Below, piece after piece: positions 36,817 to 44,615 of a DNA stretch of 49,646 nt (position 1 is its first letter; each line of letters opens with the position of its first letter). The stretch is from Rhizorhabdus sp. (lineage in GTDB: Bacteria > Pseudomonadota > Alphaproteobacteria > Sphingomonadales > Sphingomonadaceae), in NCBI RefSeq assembly GCF_018006725.1, contig NZ_JAGMXV010000010.1:1-49646 (forward strand), written 5' to 3'. The position numbers were made by a program, and so were the translations under genes. The notes under the pieces were generated by a model. It was given only the letters and a program-made list of their open reading frames with translations, was not told the origin of the DNA and did no database searches.

Positions 36817-37467
36817 CTATTTTAAGCGGCGCTCTCGCGTGGCCCGGAAAAGGGTCACGAAAAACGCGTCCGCGATCGCGAAGGCCGTCGGAGGGTCCAG
36901 CCCCTCGATGGTCCCGACAAAGGGGGAGCCCTGATACATCGGCTTCCCGCTGGCATGTATGGCGAGGCGCTGGAAGGTGGCGAACATCGCTCGCCCGAGT
37001 TCACGGCTTCCCTCCCCCGTGACCCCTTTATCGCCGTTTCCTTCAGTCGAGATGCAGTCCCATTCAAGGCGGGCGTACTTGCGCGCAACGTTGACATAGA
37101 TGTCGGGAATGTCGTCGCGCCGACACTGGTAGAACCAGGCATTGATGGCGGGGATGTTTCGCCGAGGCAGCACCCGCCAGCACGGATCGGGCAGCGCATC
37201 GTCGCGGACGATGGGCGTCAGGGCCTCGCCGCTCAGGCTCGGGTAGCCGAGCTCGGTGAGCCGCTGGCGCCAGCGATCCCGATCCAGTTGGACGGGCTCC
37301 GCTTCTGCCTGACCCGAGATCCGAGCAAGCAGCGCCGCATGCGTGTTTTCGCCGACGGCCGCGGCAAGGCCTTCGGTGAGGTGGGAGGATTTCACGTTCG
37401 GATAGGCGGCGCGCAGCGAGCGCTTCACGAACGTCAGGTTGGCAGGGGTCAGCCGGAGTACGGCCAT
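36817..37467 (-). CDS. hypothetical protein upstream of the Fic gene
   Basis: A 216-residue soluble protein without signal or membrane segment. It begins AVLRLTPANLTFVKRSLRAA and has a helical N-terminal part, then an alpha/beta region with many aromatic residues (INAWFYQCRRDDIPDIYVNV). Not recognised. Proteins with this type of N-terminus are, from memory, common on conjugative elements of Proteobacteria. The ATG at 37467 follows AAGGAAC; a start 7 codons earlier is possible. It ends 20 bp before palindrome 2 of the Fic gene, so the two are separate units. Confidence 0.6.
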   Translation of the reverse strand: MAVLRLTPANLTFVKRSLRAAYPNVKSSHLTEGLAAAVGENTHAALLARISGQAEAEPVQLDRDRWRQRLTELGYPSLSGEALTPIVRDDALPDPCWRVLPRRNIPAINAWFYQCRRDDIPDIYVNVARKYARLEWDCISTEGNGDKGVTGEGSRELGRAMFATFQRLAIHASGKPMYQGSPFVGTIEGLDPPTAFAIADAFFVTLFRATRERRLK

Positions 37468-37645
37468 GGCACCGTTCCTTCTCATCACCGTCGATCGCCG
37501 ATTACACGCCGGCGTCGAGGAAGGACGGGGCGGGACGCTTGAGGGACTAAAGTTCGCTTTGACCCGGCGATAGGTCAGGTGGAACGACCGGCCATGAGCA
37601 TGGCCGAACCGGACCTGAGTTCAAGGGCAAACTGCGCGTTGTCCC

Positions 37646-37665
37646 CATACATCGCGATGTATGGC
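37646..37665. promoter_or_regulatory. perfect 20-bp palindrome
   Basis: CCATACATCG followed directly by its reverse complement, with no spacer. It looks like the binding site of a dimeric regulator of the transfer genes. No second copy was noticed in the window. Confidence 0.6.
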
Positions 37666-37898
37666 AGCGGCCCTCGCGGGGGTTCCGGGGGGGGGTGACG
37701 AACGCCTCGGACCAGGGTGCGGGACGGGGTCCTGCTCCACCGGTCGCCGGTGGAATGCGAGGGTGTCGGGGCAGCGCCAAAGCGCCCTGACCGGGGTTGT
37801 TCAGGGGCAGCGCCCCTCCGGCGAAAAGCAAGGCTGAGAGCCGGTCCCGCCGGGGTGTAAGGGGGTGGCGGAAGAACCCCTGCCAAGCCGCCGAACCT

Positions 37899-37998
37899 GT
37901 TGCTGCATCGCATCATAGTTGTGGAAACAACGATCGCAGCAACCCTGACGCGAGAAATCCCTGTGGGCACATTCGCAAGAATGTATAAGTGCACACCT
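37899..37998 (+). other. candidate origin of transfer (MOBQ type oriT)
   Basis: Nested inverted repeats at 37899-37943 (GTTGCTGC/GCAGCAAC around GTTGT-GGAA-ACAAC) precede a perfect hairpin ACATTC-GCAA-GAATGT (37969-37984). That hairpin is followed immediately by ATAAGTGCACACCT (37985-37998). RSF1010/R1162-type origins have the same order: inverted repeat, then a nick region TAAGTGCGCCCT. The nick would fall near 37992-37993. The cognate relaxase starts 54 bp downstream. Confidence 0.65.
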
Positions 37999-38051
37999 AG
38001 CGGTTTAGCGCTCTCTTGTTTCTAGCTCGGCGGCAGAACGGGGGTTCAGGC

Positions 38052-39038
38052 TTGGCTATCTATCACCTCAGGCTGAAGGTGATCTCGCGGTCCTTGGGAC
38101 GGGCCGCCAAACCGGGCGGCGCAACGCGCCGGTCGGTGGTGGCCGCGGCCGCTTACCGCTCGGGCGAACGTCTCTTTGATGTGGCCCAGGGCAAATGGTT
38201 TCACTTCGACAAGCCCGACATTTTTCACACGGAGATCCTCGCCCCCGAGGGCGAGACACCGCCTTGGGTGTTTGACCGGCAGACCCTGTGGAACATGGTC
38301 GAGCGGGCGGAGAAGCGCAGCGACGCACAGCTGGCCCGCGAGGTCGAAATCACCCTCCCCCGCGAGCTCCGCCCCGAGCAACAGATCGACCTGGTGCGCG
38401 GGTTCGTGCGCGAGCATTTCGTCAGCAAGGGCATGGTCGCCGACATCGGCGTGCACCGGCCCGATGCGTCCGACGGACTAGAGCAACCCCACGCGCATGT
38501 GCTGCTGACGCTTCGTCGTTTGGACAGCAGCTCGCCCACCGGCTTCGCCGCGAAGAAGGAGCGCGACTGGAACGAGCGCGAGGACATCGCGCGGCAGGTT
38601 GCCGAAGCGCGCAAGCGGTTCAACAACACCGGCCTCGAGGAAGATCGCGAAGCGCTCGAGGCGGTGGAAGCGCTACGCAACGTGAACGTCTGGCGGGAAC
38701 GCTGGGCAGCGCATGCGAACGCCAGCCTGGCCGATGCGGGATCCGATGCGCGCATCGATCACCGCACCTTGGAGAAGCAAGGGATCTTCCGCATCCCGCA
38801 GCTGAACCTCGGCCTGGCCCGCCATGTCGGGAAGGCTTACGACTACCTCAAAGAGCGCGTCACCCAATGGGTCGCGATCAAGAAGCGGGCGCAGCTTTAC
38901 GAGGAAGTCGAGCACTACAAGCAGCGCGATCCGAACGCGCTGGCCGACTTCGTGCTGCGCCTCGGCGACATGGCGGAGAGCTTCGCCAACCAATTCAAGA
39001 AACCTACTCCCATCCCGGAGGTGGACCTTGAGCGATGA
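38052..39038 (+). CDS. mobA: MobA/MobL-family relaxase (MOBQ)
   Basis: A 328-residue relaxase that nicks and carries plasmid DNA. The TTG start gives the family N-terminus AIYHLRLKVISRS. Other marks: AAAAYRSGERLFD (candidate active Tyr about 35), the metal-binding His motif EQPHAHVLLTL (about 150) and a C-terminal stretch DARIDHRTLEKQGI that matches RSF1010 MobA almost residue for residue. It lacks the helicase or primase extension of longer relatives. A candidate oriT lies just upstream, and the next gene overlaps by 11 bp. Confidence 0.9.
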   Translation: MAIYHLRLKVISRSLGRAAKPGGATRRSVVAAAAYRSGERLFDVAQGKWFHFDKPDIFHTEILAPEGETPPWVFDRQTLWNMVERAEKRSDAQLAREVEITLPRELRPEQQIDLVRGFVREHFVSKGMVADIGVHRPDASDGLEQPHAHVLLTLRRLDSSSPTGFAAKKERDWNEREDIARQVAEARKRFNNTGLEEDREALEAVEALRNVNVWRERWAAHANASLADAGSDARIDHRTLEKQGIFRIPQLNLGLARHVGKAYDYLKERVTQWVAIKKRAQLYEEVEHYKQRDPNALADFVLRLGDMAESFANQFKKPTPIPEVDLER

Positions 39039-39483
39039 GTTCGACCAGGTGTTCGGGCGACCGAGCTTCACCGAACGGATGGGGCGGGAGACGCCACCAT
39101 TGACAGAACCTGAGCGGCCGGAAGGCGCGGTCAGCAGCGAGCCCTACAAGCCTTACGGCTTCATGCCGAGTGGCACGGTGGGCGAGTGCTGCGATGTCCA
39201 GCGCTGGGTCGACAACACCGAGATCGCCGAGGGCATCGAGTTCCAGTATCGGTTCCTGATGCAGATCGGCTATGTCGGCGAAGAACAGCTTCGCCTCTTC
39301 CTGCCCGACTGCATCGTGGTCATCGAGGGACGCTTCCTGCGCGACCTGCGCAAGAAGCTGGCGCGCCGGATGGTGACCTACATCCAGCAATTTAATCCGC
39401 GGGTCTGGCCGGCGCCGGGCAATGGCGAGCCGGTTGTCACCCGCATCGACATCGTCCGACCGGAGCCGACCGCGAAGCGGTAA
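39028..39483 (+). CDS. hypothetical protein coupled to the relaxase
   Basis: A 151-residue soluble protein starting with TTG at 39028, preceded by GGAGGTGG and overlapping the relaxase gene by 11 bp. It has a Pro/Glu-rich N-terminal part and a C-terminal region (LFLPDCIVVIEGRFLRDLRKKLARRM) with a basic helix. Not recognised. The overlap suggests it helps the relaxase, for example as an accessory DNA-binding protein. Its stop abuts that of the convergent Fic toxin. Confidence 0.6.
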   Translation: MSDEFDQVFGRPSFTERMGRETPPLTEPERPEGAVSSEPYKPYGFMPSGTVGECCDVQRWVDNTEIAEGIEFQYRFLMQIGYVGEEQLRLFLPDCIVVIEGRFLRDLRKKLARRMVTYIQQFNPRVWPAPGNGEPVVTRIDIVRPEPTAKR

Positions 39484-40092
39484 CTACACATCGATGCCCC
39501 GGTCGCGCCCGAGCTCACGCTCGGGCGCGGGGCCGATAACCGTGTCGCGCAGCGCCTCGGTCATCGGGGTCAGATCGCGTGTATGCGACGCGATCGAGGC
39601 ATCGAGCCAGGTCGCGCGATCAAGCCGCGTCAGGTCGACCGCGTGGCCGGCCCCTTCGGCCAGTTGGCCGAAGAACTGCAGCTGCACCCGGCCATTGCCT
39701 TCACGAAAGGGGTGGAGGTGGTTGATGTCGGCCAGGAGATCGGCCGCCGCCGCCGCGAAGGCGTCCGGCTGCAGGCCACGCAGGTGGTCGGCGTCCACGA
39801 GACGCCAATGGATGTCGTCCATACCGCGTCGGATCAGCGACGCCGGCATGAAGACACTGTCCCCCTTCTCGATCTCGACGGTGCGCAGCTCGCCTGCCCA
39901 GTCATAGACATCCTGGAACAGGTGGCGATGGATGCTGCGCAGATGGTCGAGGTCGAACTCGCCTTTGGGTACGAAGTCGCGAGCCCGGCTCGCGACGAAG
40001 AGACGTTCGGCCTGGTCGAGCGCTTCGGCGGTGGTCAGGCCAAGGCGATTGTAGAGGACGCCGGTTGTGGGGTCGGCGTACGGGTCGCTCAT
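39484..40092 (-). CDS. Fic-domain toxin, VbhT-like
   Basis: A 202-residue Fic protein with the catalytic motif HPFREGNGR (about 127-135) and the flap region SVFMPASLIRRGMDD. Fic toxins of class I AMPylate targets such as DNA gyrase unless held by a separate antitoxin. The N-terminus lacks the inhibitory S-x-x-x-E-G motif, which is instead in the small gene just upstream. Start overlaps the antitoxin stop by 4 bp (ATGA). Confidence 0.87.
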   Translation of the reverse strand: MSDPYADPTTGVLYNRLGLTTAEALDQAERLFVASRARDFVPKGEFDLDHLRSIHRHLFQDVYDWAGELRTVEIEKGDSVFMPASLIRRGMDDIHWRLVDADHLRGLQPDAFAAAAADLLADINHLHPFREGNGRVQLQFFGQLAEGAGHAVDLTRLDRATWLDASIASHTRDLTPMTEALRDTVIGPAPERELGRDRGIDV

Positions 40093-40298
40093 TTCAGCGC
40101 GGGTGCGATGCCGAGTTGGTCGCGGATGAAATCGCGGCAGCGATCACCGGACCAGCCTTCGCGGTCGAACATGTCGAACATGGCGATCTCGGCCGGCGTC
40201 AGCGCGTTGCCTTCGAGCGCTTGCAGATGCTGCGCGACGAGCCGCCGCTTACGGGCGGTGGCGATCTCGGCAGGGCTTAATGGAACGACGTCGGACAT
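40089..40298 (-). CDS. Fic antitoxin, VbhA-like
   Basis: A 69-residue helical protein. The central HLQALEGNALTPAEIAMFD has the Glu-Gly of the inhibitory motif that blocks ATP in class I Fic toxins, followed by the TP-E-x-x pattern and a C-terminal helix as in VbhA. The ATG at 40298 is directly preceded by a perfect 15-bp palindrome and no Shine-Dalgarno, suggesting a leaderless or very short-leader mRNA. It forms a toxin-antitoxin operon with the following gene. Confidence 0.82.
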   Translation of the reverse strand: MSDVVPLSPAEIATARKRRLVAQHLQALEGNALTPAEIAMFDMFDREGWSGDRCRDFIRDQLGIAPALK

Positions 40299-40313
40299 TG
40301 TTATACTATAACA
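40299..40313 (-). promoter_or_regulatory. operator/-10 of the Fic toxin-antitoxin operon
   Basis: Perfect palindrome TGTTATA-1-TATAACA abutting the antitoxin ATG. It contains -10-like GTTATA. A -35-like TTGCTA lies 18 bp further upstream on the minus strand. Binding here would block transcription directly. Confidence 0.6.
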
Positions 40314-40353
40314 GAGAGGCGGTCGATTGGTAGCAAAACCCGCATTGCCGCCG

Positions 40354-40890
40354 TCACCCCATGATGCGCCGGCAGTAGTCGGGCAGCGATTGGTAGGCCT
40401 GGTTCAGGCTGGCCGACTGCCCGGGACGAGCCAGGCAGTGGCTGACAAAATCGGCGCCCCTTCGGGGCGCGGATTTGCCTCGTTTGATCAGCCGAAAGAT
40501 GGCGACCCCAATCCCGAGCGCCGTGCCTGCCCAAAACATCGCAAGGGGAATTTCGAGGCCCGGCGTTCCGGTCGCGCCAAGCGCCATGAAGCCGAAGACG
40601 ATCCAGACGATGACGCCGAGCACGACGCGGAGCTTGCCCCAGCCGGGTAGCGCGAACTGCCGGGGCGCCTTGCCGTCCATGGCGTTCCATTCGCGCTGCC
40701 AGTCATTGTAGGCGCGGATGCGTTCGTTGGCCTTGTAGGCGGCGCTTCCGGCGATGAGGAAGATGAGGGCCAGCATCCCGCCCTGGCCTGTCGTCAGAAA
40801 CTGAAAGCCGAAGACGAGCAGGCCGATGCTGAGGCCAACGAAGCTGAGGCCGTTGCCGATGAGGTAGGTGAAGAAGTTGGGGCGGTTCAT
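40354..40890 (-). CDS. conserved membrane protein coupled to the T4CP-like gene
   Basis: A 178-residue protein with membrane segments near 12-30, 35-50, 92-110 and 118-135 and a basic C-terminal tail with two Cys. The ATG overlaps the coupling ATPase stop by 4 bp (ATGA). It could be the membrane partner of the ATPase, which itself shows no N-terminal membrane domain. No family is recognised. Confidence 0.65.
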   Translation of the reverse strand: MNRPNFFTYLIGNGLSFVGLSIGLLVFGFQFLTTGQGGMLALIFLIAGSAAYKANERIRAYNDWQREWNAMDGKAPRQFALPGWGKLRVVLGVIVWIVFGFMALGATGTPGLEIPLAMFWAGTALGIGVAIFRLIKRGKSAPRRGADFVSHCLARPGQSASLNQAYQSLPDYCRRIMG

Positions 40891-42485
40891 TGGCGGAACG
40901 TCACATGCAGGTAGTTTCGACGGCTGTCGTTGAAGGTCTTGCCGGCCTGGAACCACACCCCGGTCACCTGACCGGCATTGGCGGTGCCCCCGGTCTTCAG
41001 GTAGCGGGCGAAATCCGCGGGCTCGATCTCGTAATCCATCTGTTCGGAGTAGCCGTCGGTGTAGCTCTCACCGGTATTGAGGCCGCGATTGCGACCCCAG
41101 CTTTCGCCGCCACCCTTGTTCGAGCCCCAGGTCGAACCGGACTGCGAGCCGTGATTACTGCTCGACGCGCTGGAACCTGAACTGGACCCCCAGCTCTTGT
41201 TCTCGCCGGCATTCATGCCCATCGACCGCGAGCTGTTGGTGCCCTCGCTGTAGGTGTTCCGACGAACCAGGCTGCGGCCGACCGTGGTCGCCGCCCATTG
41301 GTTTGTCTCCGGGTCGGCATTGTTGTGGAAGATCTTCGTCACGAAGTTCGCCAGCAGCATGTCGGCTTTGTGCTTGGCGTTCTCACCGCCCATCTTCGCG
41401 TAGTAGGTCGGCAGCGACTGGGTGAGAAACACCGTGCAGGCCCGCGCCGAACGGCAGGTCGACTGGAAGTCGGTGTCGAAGGCATTGACGAAATACTGGC
41501 TTTCGTCCGCCCACAGGAACACCGGCCGGTCGCGGTGCGCCGGATCGAGCCCGTTGCGGGCGAGCACGGCGCGCTGCCACATGTACTTGAACAGCTGCTG
41601 GCCGATGATGCCGTCCTCGTTCCAGGTCAGCGCCGACATGTCCATGACGATGATCGCGCCGTGGAAGGTCAATTCGGGCACGATGTTCGTGCCGGTGCAG
41701 AACGCGTCGTGCAGCCGGCCGCGATTGAAACGGTCGAGCGCGGTCGACAAGGAGATCGCGATATTCCCGCGCGTCTTGTTGTCGAGCTGGCTGTACTCGT
41801 CACGCCAGTAGGCGGCGGTCTTGTCGAAATCCGATTCTGACAACGGCACGATGGGTTCGCGGCGGGCGCGGGCCAGCGCCGCGAACATGAAGGAATGTTC
41901 CTGCCAATCGGGATCGCGCAGCTGATCAAGGCTGACCGGCGCCGAAGCGACGAAGCGGATGATCTCGGGGATGGTGACATTGCCGGTCGCCGCGAACAGG
42001 ATCGGGATGGTGTTGCGCAGCACCTGGCGCGTGGCGTCTTCCCAGAACGCCTCGCTGCTGCGCCCGGCGTTGGGGTTGGCGAGGCGCGCCGCGTCGAGAA
42101 TGCGCATCAGGCATTCGACGACGCTGCCCAGGCCGGCCATTCCCTGGCGCGACAGTTCGTAGGTGATGAAGTTGAAGCAGCCGCCGCGATCGCCGAACAG
42201 CACCAGCGAGTTTCCGCGCCCGTGCTCATGGGCGTAGGCGATCCACTGTTCGACTTCGTCGGGCTTGGCGGCGAGCACCAACCCGCCCATGCCGGCGCGA
42301 AGGTACGCCCCGGCCAAGGCCTTGCCGCTGCCGGAGGTCTTGCCGGAGCCGATGCCGCCGAAGACGTGCACACCCTGACAGGCGTCGCGAAGCGTGAAGC
42401 GATCCTGCGGCGATAGCTGCAGTAGCGGTGCGTCGAGGTTGTTGACGTAGCTCACGATCGGATCGCCCCCGCTGATCAGCGGCAT
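40887..42485 (-). CDS. TraG/VirD4-like coupling ATPase
   Basis: A 532-residue ATPase of the type IV coupling protein class. Walker A is GGIGSGKTSG (about 43-52); Walker B-like strands are AIIVMDM and PVFLWADE. A TraM-recognition-like segment follows (RSARACTVFLTQSLPTYYAK). After about residue 405 comes a Ser/Gly/Asn-rich low-complexity stretch of some 70 residues, then a short acidic end. Unlike VirD4 it lacks N-terminal membrane helices, which may be supplied by the coupled gene downstream. It would deliver the relaxase-DNA complex to a transfer channel encoded elsewhere. Confidence 0.82.
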   Translation of the reverse strand: MPLISGGDPIVSYVNNLDAPLLQLSPQDRFTLRDACQGVHVFGGIGSGKTSGSGKALAGAYLRAGMGGLVLAAKPDEVEQWIAYAHEHGRGNSLVLFGDRGGCFNFITYELSRQGMAGLGSVVECLMRILDAARLANPNAGRSSEAFWEDATRQVLRNTIPILFAATGNVTIPEIIRFVASAPVSLDQLRDPDWQEHSFMFAALARARREPIVPLSESDFDKTAAYWRDEYSQLDNKTRGNIAISLSTALDRFNRGRLHDAFCTGTNIVPELTFHGAIIVMDMSALTWNEDGIIGQQLFKYMWQRAVLARNGLDPAHRDRPVFLWADESQYFVNAFDTDFQSTCRSARACTVFLTQSLPTYYAKMGGENAKHKADMLLANFVTKIFHNNADPETNQWAATTVGRSLVRRNTYSEGTNSSRSMGMNAGENKSWGSSSGSSASSSNHGSQSGSTWGSNKGGGESWGRNRGLNTGESYTDGYSEQMDYEIEPADFARYLKTGGTANAGQVTGVWFQAGKTFNDSRRNYLHVTFRQ

Positions 42486-42570
42486 TTCAACCTAGGATTC
42501 CTTAAATCGTAAAGACTCCTCTTGCGATAGCATCGCTTTCTGTGGTGCCGTGACGTTCGGGGAGGCGGTC

Positions 42571-42849
42571 ATGGCGCTGTTTGATTTCCTGTTCCGCGAG
42601 GCGGCGAACGCCATTCAGGACGTTCGTCAGAAGGTCGTGGAGGAAGGCTGGTTCGGTCGCGTCGTCACGGCGGCGCCGGTGATCGAAGTCGAGAAGCTCG
42701 GCGAAGCCGCATCGGCCGAGCTGTATGGAAGAGGCCCCGCCATCGAACCGCCCCGAACGGCCTCGTTCGAAGAGCAGTGGGCGCCGCGCGAACGCGGGGT
42801 CGATCCGGCGGGTCCGGAGCACGGCCACGATCTGGGGATCGACCGATGA
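42571..42849 (+). CDS. hypothetical protein, first gene of a transfer-associated operon
   Basis: A 92-residue soluble protein starting ALFDFLFREAANAIQDVRQK, amphipathic at the N-terminus and Pro/Glu-rich after residue 50. GGGGAGG precedes the ATG at 42571. Not recognised. It is divergent from the coupling ATPase with an 85-bp shared promoter region, and its stop overlaps the next start (ATGA). Confidence 0.6.
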   Translation: MALFDFLFREAANAIQDVRQKVVEEGWFGRVVTAAPVIEVEKLGEAASAELYGRGPAIEPPRTASFEEQWAPRERGVDPAGPEHGHDLGIDR

Positions 42850-44111
42850 CCGAACTGGCCGTGCTGCCTTCCGCTGCGCCGGTCAAGGCGCTCTCGCACG
42901 ATCAGATGCTCCACTACGCCGACCCCTTCTACGACATGCGGTCGGGGAAGTTTCAGTGGAGCCTATTCTGGAACATGCTCGGGCTCTTCGCGCTCGGGCC
43001 GTTCGTCTCGATATTCCTGCTCTTCGGGATCGGGCCCTTCCTGATGACTATCGCCGGTCTCGGGCTGGCCCATCGGATGGCACGGTTGGAAGGCACGGCT
43101 GTGGCGGTCGAAGCGACGCGCCAGCATGCAATCAAGTTCTTCTACACCCACTTCGCCATCGTCATCGGCCTCAAGCTCGGCGTGGCGGTCCTGGGCGGCG
43201 TCGACGGGATCGGTGGGCTCCTCATCGCCGCCTACTGGCTGTTTTCCCTCTACGCGGCCGGAAGGATCGCTTTCCATTTCCGGCGCGCCAAGCTGTGGGA
43301 GAAGCCGCGCGCGGATCACGGCAAGGCGGCGGCGCCTGCCGCTTCACTGGAAGCCCTTCGCGCCCAACGCGCGGTGATCCTGTCCAACCTGGAGGAGATG
43401 ACCCGCTTCGAGGTGTTCGACGCCTCAGACCCCGTCCTGGCGGACGCTTGGACGCGCAAGCAGACCGGGATCCTCGAAAGTACGATGAAGGACGGCGATG
43501 CGCTCACCCGCCGAAGCTGGCAGCTTGCCTATGGCATCTACAATCACGCGGTGGCGACGGTCGACATGGCCCGGCGCTCGACGAGTGACGTGCTCCAACG
43601 GGCCGAAGCCGTCCTTGCCCGGCTTGGGATCACGCCGGCGCCGGTGGAGGAAGCGAGCGTTCAGCTGGCCCAGGATGTCGGCTTCGCCGAAGTGAAACGT
43701 GGCTTCACCCAGAAGCTCAACTACATGGGCGGCTTCAACCAGGTGGCCGCAAAAGTCGGCACGGGTCAGATGCCCTGGCAGGCCGCGGTGGCGGCCGCCG
43801 CCTTCACGTTGATCATGACCGCGATCAACGAAAGCAAGTTGCTACGGCAACTCAAGGAGCTCGAGGGTGATCTCACCCTGCGAGCCCAGACGGCCAAGTC
43901 CGACATGCAATGGACGGACACGCTCATTCGCACGCGCCTGCTGCCGCAATTCGATGGGCTGGTTCAAACCATCGAGGCCCTGGATCAGGCCCTTGCCGAT
44001 CCATCGTTTGCCGACGGGGCTTCGTCCGATGAAGCCCGGCGGCAGGCGCTGCAGCTCGCGATGCTGGTGACCGAAGGCAAGCAGCTACTTAAGCAGACGG
44101 CGGGAAGCTAA
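42846..44111 (+). CDS. large membrane protein of the transfer-associated operon
   Basis: A 421-residue protein. Hydrophobic blocks at about 38-78 and 98-145 suggest four membrane helices. The remaining two thirds are cytoplasmic and helical (LEALRAQRAVILSNLEEMTR, LEGDLTLRAQTAKSDMQW), with one further hydrophobic patch near 320-335. Not recognised. Tight coupling to its neighbours and divergence from the coupling ATPase suggest a membrane component of DNA transfer or exclusion. It overlaps the next gene by one base (TAATG). Confidence 0.6.
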   Translation: MTELAVLPSAAPVKALSHDQMLHYADPFYDMRSGKFQWSLFWNMLGLFALGPFVSIFLLFGIGPFLMTIAGLGLAHRMARLEGTAVAVEATRQHAIKFFYTHFAIVIGLKLGVAVLGGVDGIGGLLIAAYWLFSLYAAGRIAFHFRRAKLWEKPRADHGKAAAPAASLEALRAQRAVILSNLEEMTRFEVFDASDPVLADAWTRKQTGILESTMKDGDALTRRSWQLAYGIYNHAVATVDMARRSTSDVLQRAEAVLARLGITPAPVEEASVQLAQDVGFAEVKRGFTQKLNYMGGFNQVAAKVGTGQMPWQAAVAAAAFTLIMTAINESKLLRQLKELEGDLTLRAQTAKSDMQWTDTLIRTRLLPQFDGLVQTIEALDQALADPSFADGASSDEARRQALQLAMLVTEGKQLLKQTAGS

Positions 44112-44563
44112 TGAGTGACGATGTAACAGGACGACGGGACGAGCTTCTGGATGCCGCGCGGGTGCGCGGGCGCGCCCTGCTCGCGGGCGAGGTACTGCCG
44201 CCGGCCCTGGACCAGTTCACGGTCTATACGGGCCTGATCGACAAAGCGCTCGATCTCGGCAAGCTCATCGCGACCGAGGAGCGCGACCTGCATGTGATCG
44301 ATTCTGCCTACCGCTTGGAGATGGCCGCTATCACGGCGGAGTTCGCGAAGATCGAAAACAGCATGCGCATCGACGCGGAGAACGACAAATCCTACCGCGA
44401 TCAGCAGTTCGCGATCATCAATAAACTCATCGATGCTGGAAATTTCGAACTGGCCTCGGAAATCCATAAGCGCCTGATCGACAGTAAAGCGCGCTCGGCG
44501 ATGGACCAACTCATTGAACTACGAAACAAAGCCTCGCCCGATTTCCCGGCACGACCCAAATAA
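44111..44563 (+). CDS. helical hypothetical protein of the transfer-associated operon
   Basis: A 150-residue soluble protein, almost entirely helical and charged, with a coiled-coil-like middle (LEMAAITAEFAKIENSMRID, about 75-95). There is no signal or membrane segment. Not recognised. Its start shares one base with the stop of the preceding membrane protein gene, so the two products are probably made in fixed ratio and may interact. Confidence 0.58.
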   Translation: MSDDVTGRRDELLDAARVRGRALLAGEVLPPALDQFTVYTGLIDKALDLGKLIATEERDLHVIDSAYRLEMAAITAEFAKIENSMRIDAENDKSYRDQQFAIINKLIDAGNFELASEIHKRLIDSKARSAMDQLIELRNKASPDFPARPK

Positions 44564-44592
44564 CTTCATGCAACTGTAATACTAACTGGCCG

Positions 44593-44609
44593 TCATTTTG
44601 ATAAAATGA
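44593..44609. promoter_or_regulatory. AT-rich palindrome before the start at 44616
   Basis: TCATTTT-3-AAAATGA, 6 bp upstream of the ATG at 44616. Its position over the ribosome site suggests an operator, or control of translation by a hairpin. It lies in a short AT-rich gap in an otherwise GC-rich region. Confidence 0.45.
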
Positions 44610-44615
44610 AGGCCT

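Larger units (their letters stand above)
37468..38051. other. 584-bp non-coding transfer-origin region
   Basis: No gene is seen between the hypothetical protein and the relaxase. The region holds a perfect 20-bp palindrome (37646-37665), a G-rich run (37682-37695), and a candidate oriT at 37899-37998 close to the relaxase start. Confidence 0.65.

Noticed and set aside
35520..37560. Further TGAGGG elements near 35530, 36640 and 37540
   Set aside because: None is followed by CGTA at 16-17 bp, and two lie inside or beside genes without metal links.
38016..38051. An earlier start for the relaxase at 38016
   Set aside because: The twelve extra residues do not resemble MobA proteins, whose usual start AIYHL begins right after the TTG at 38052.
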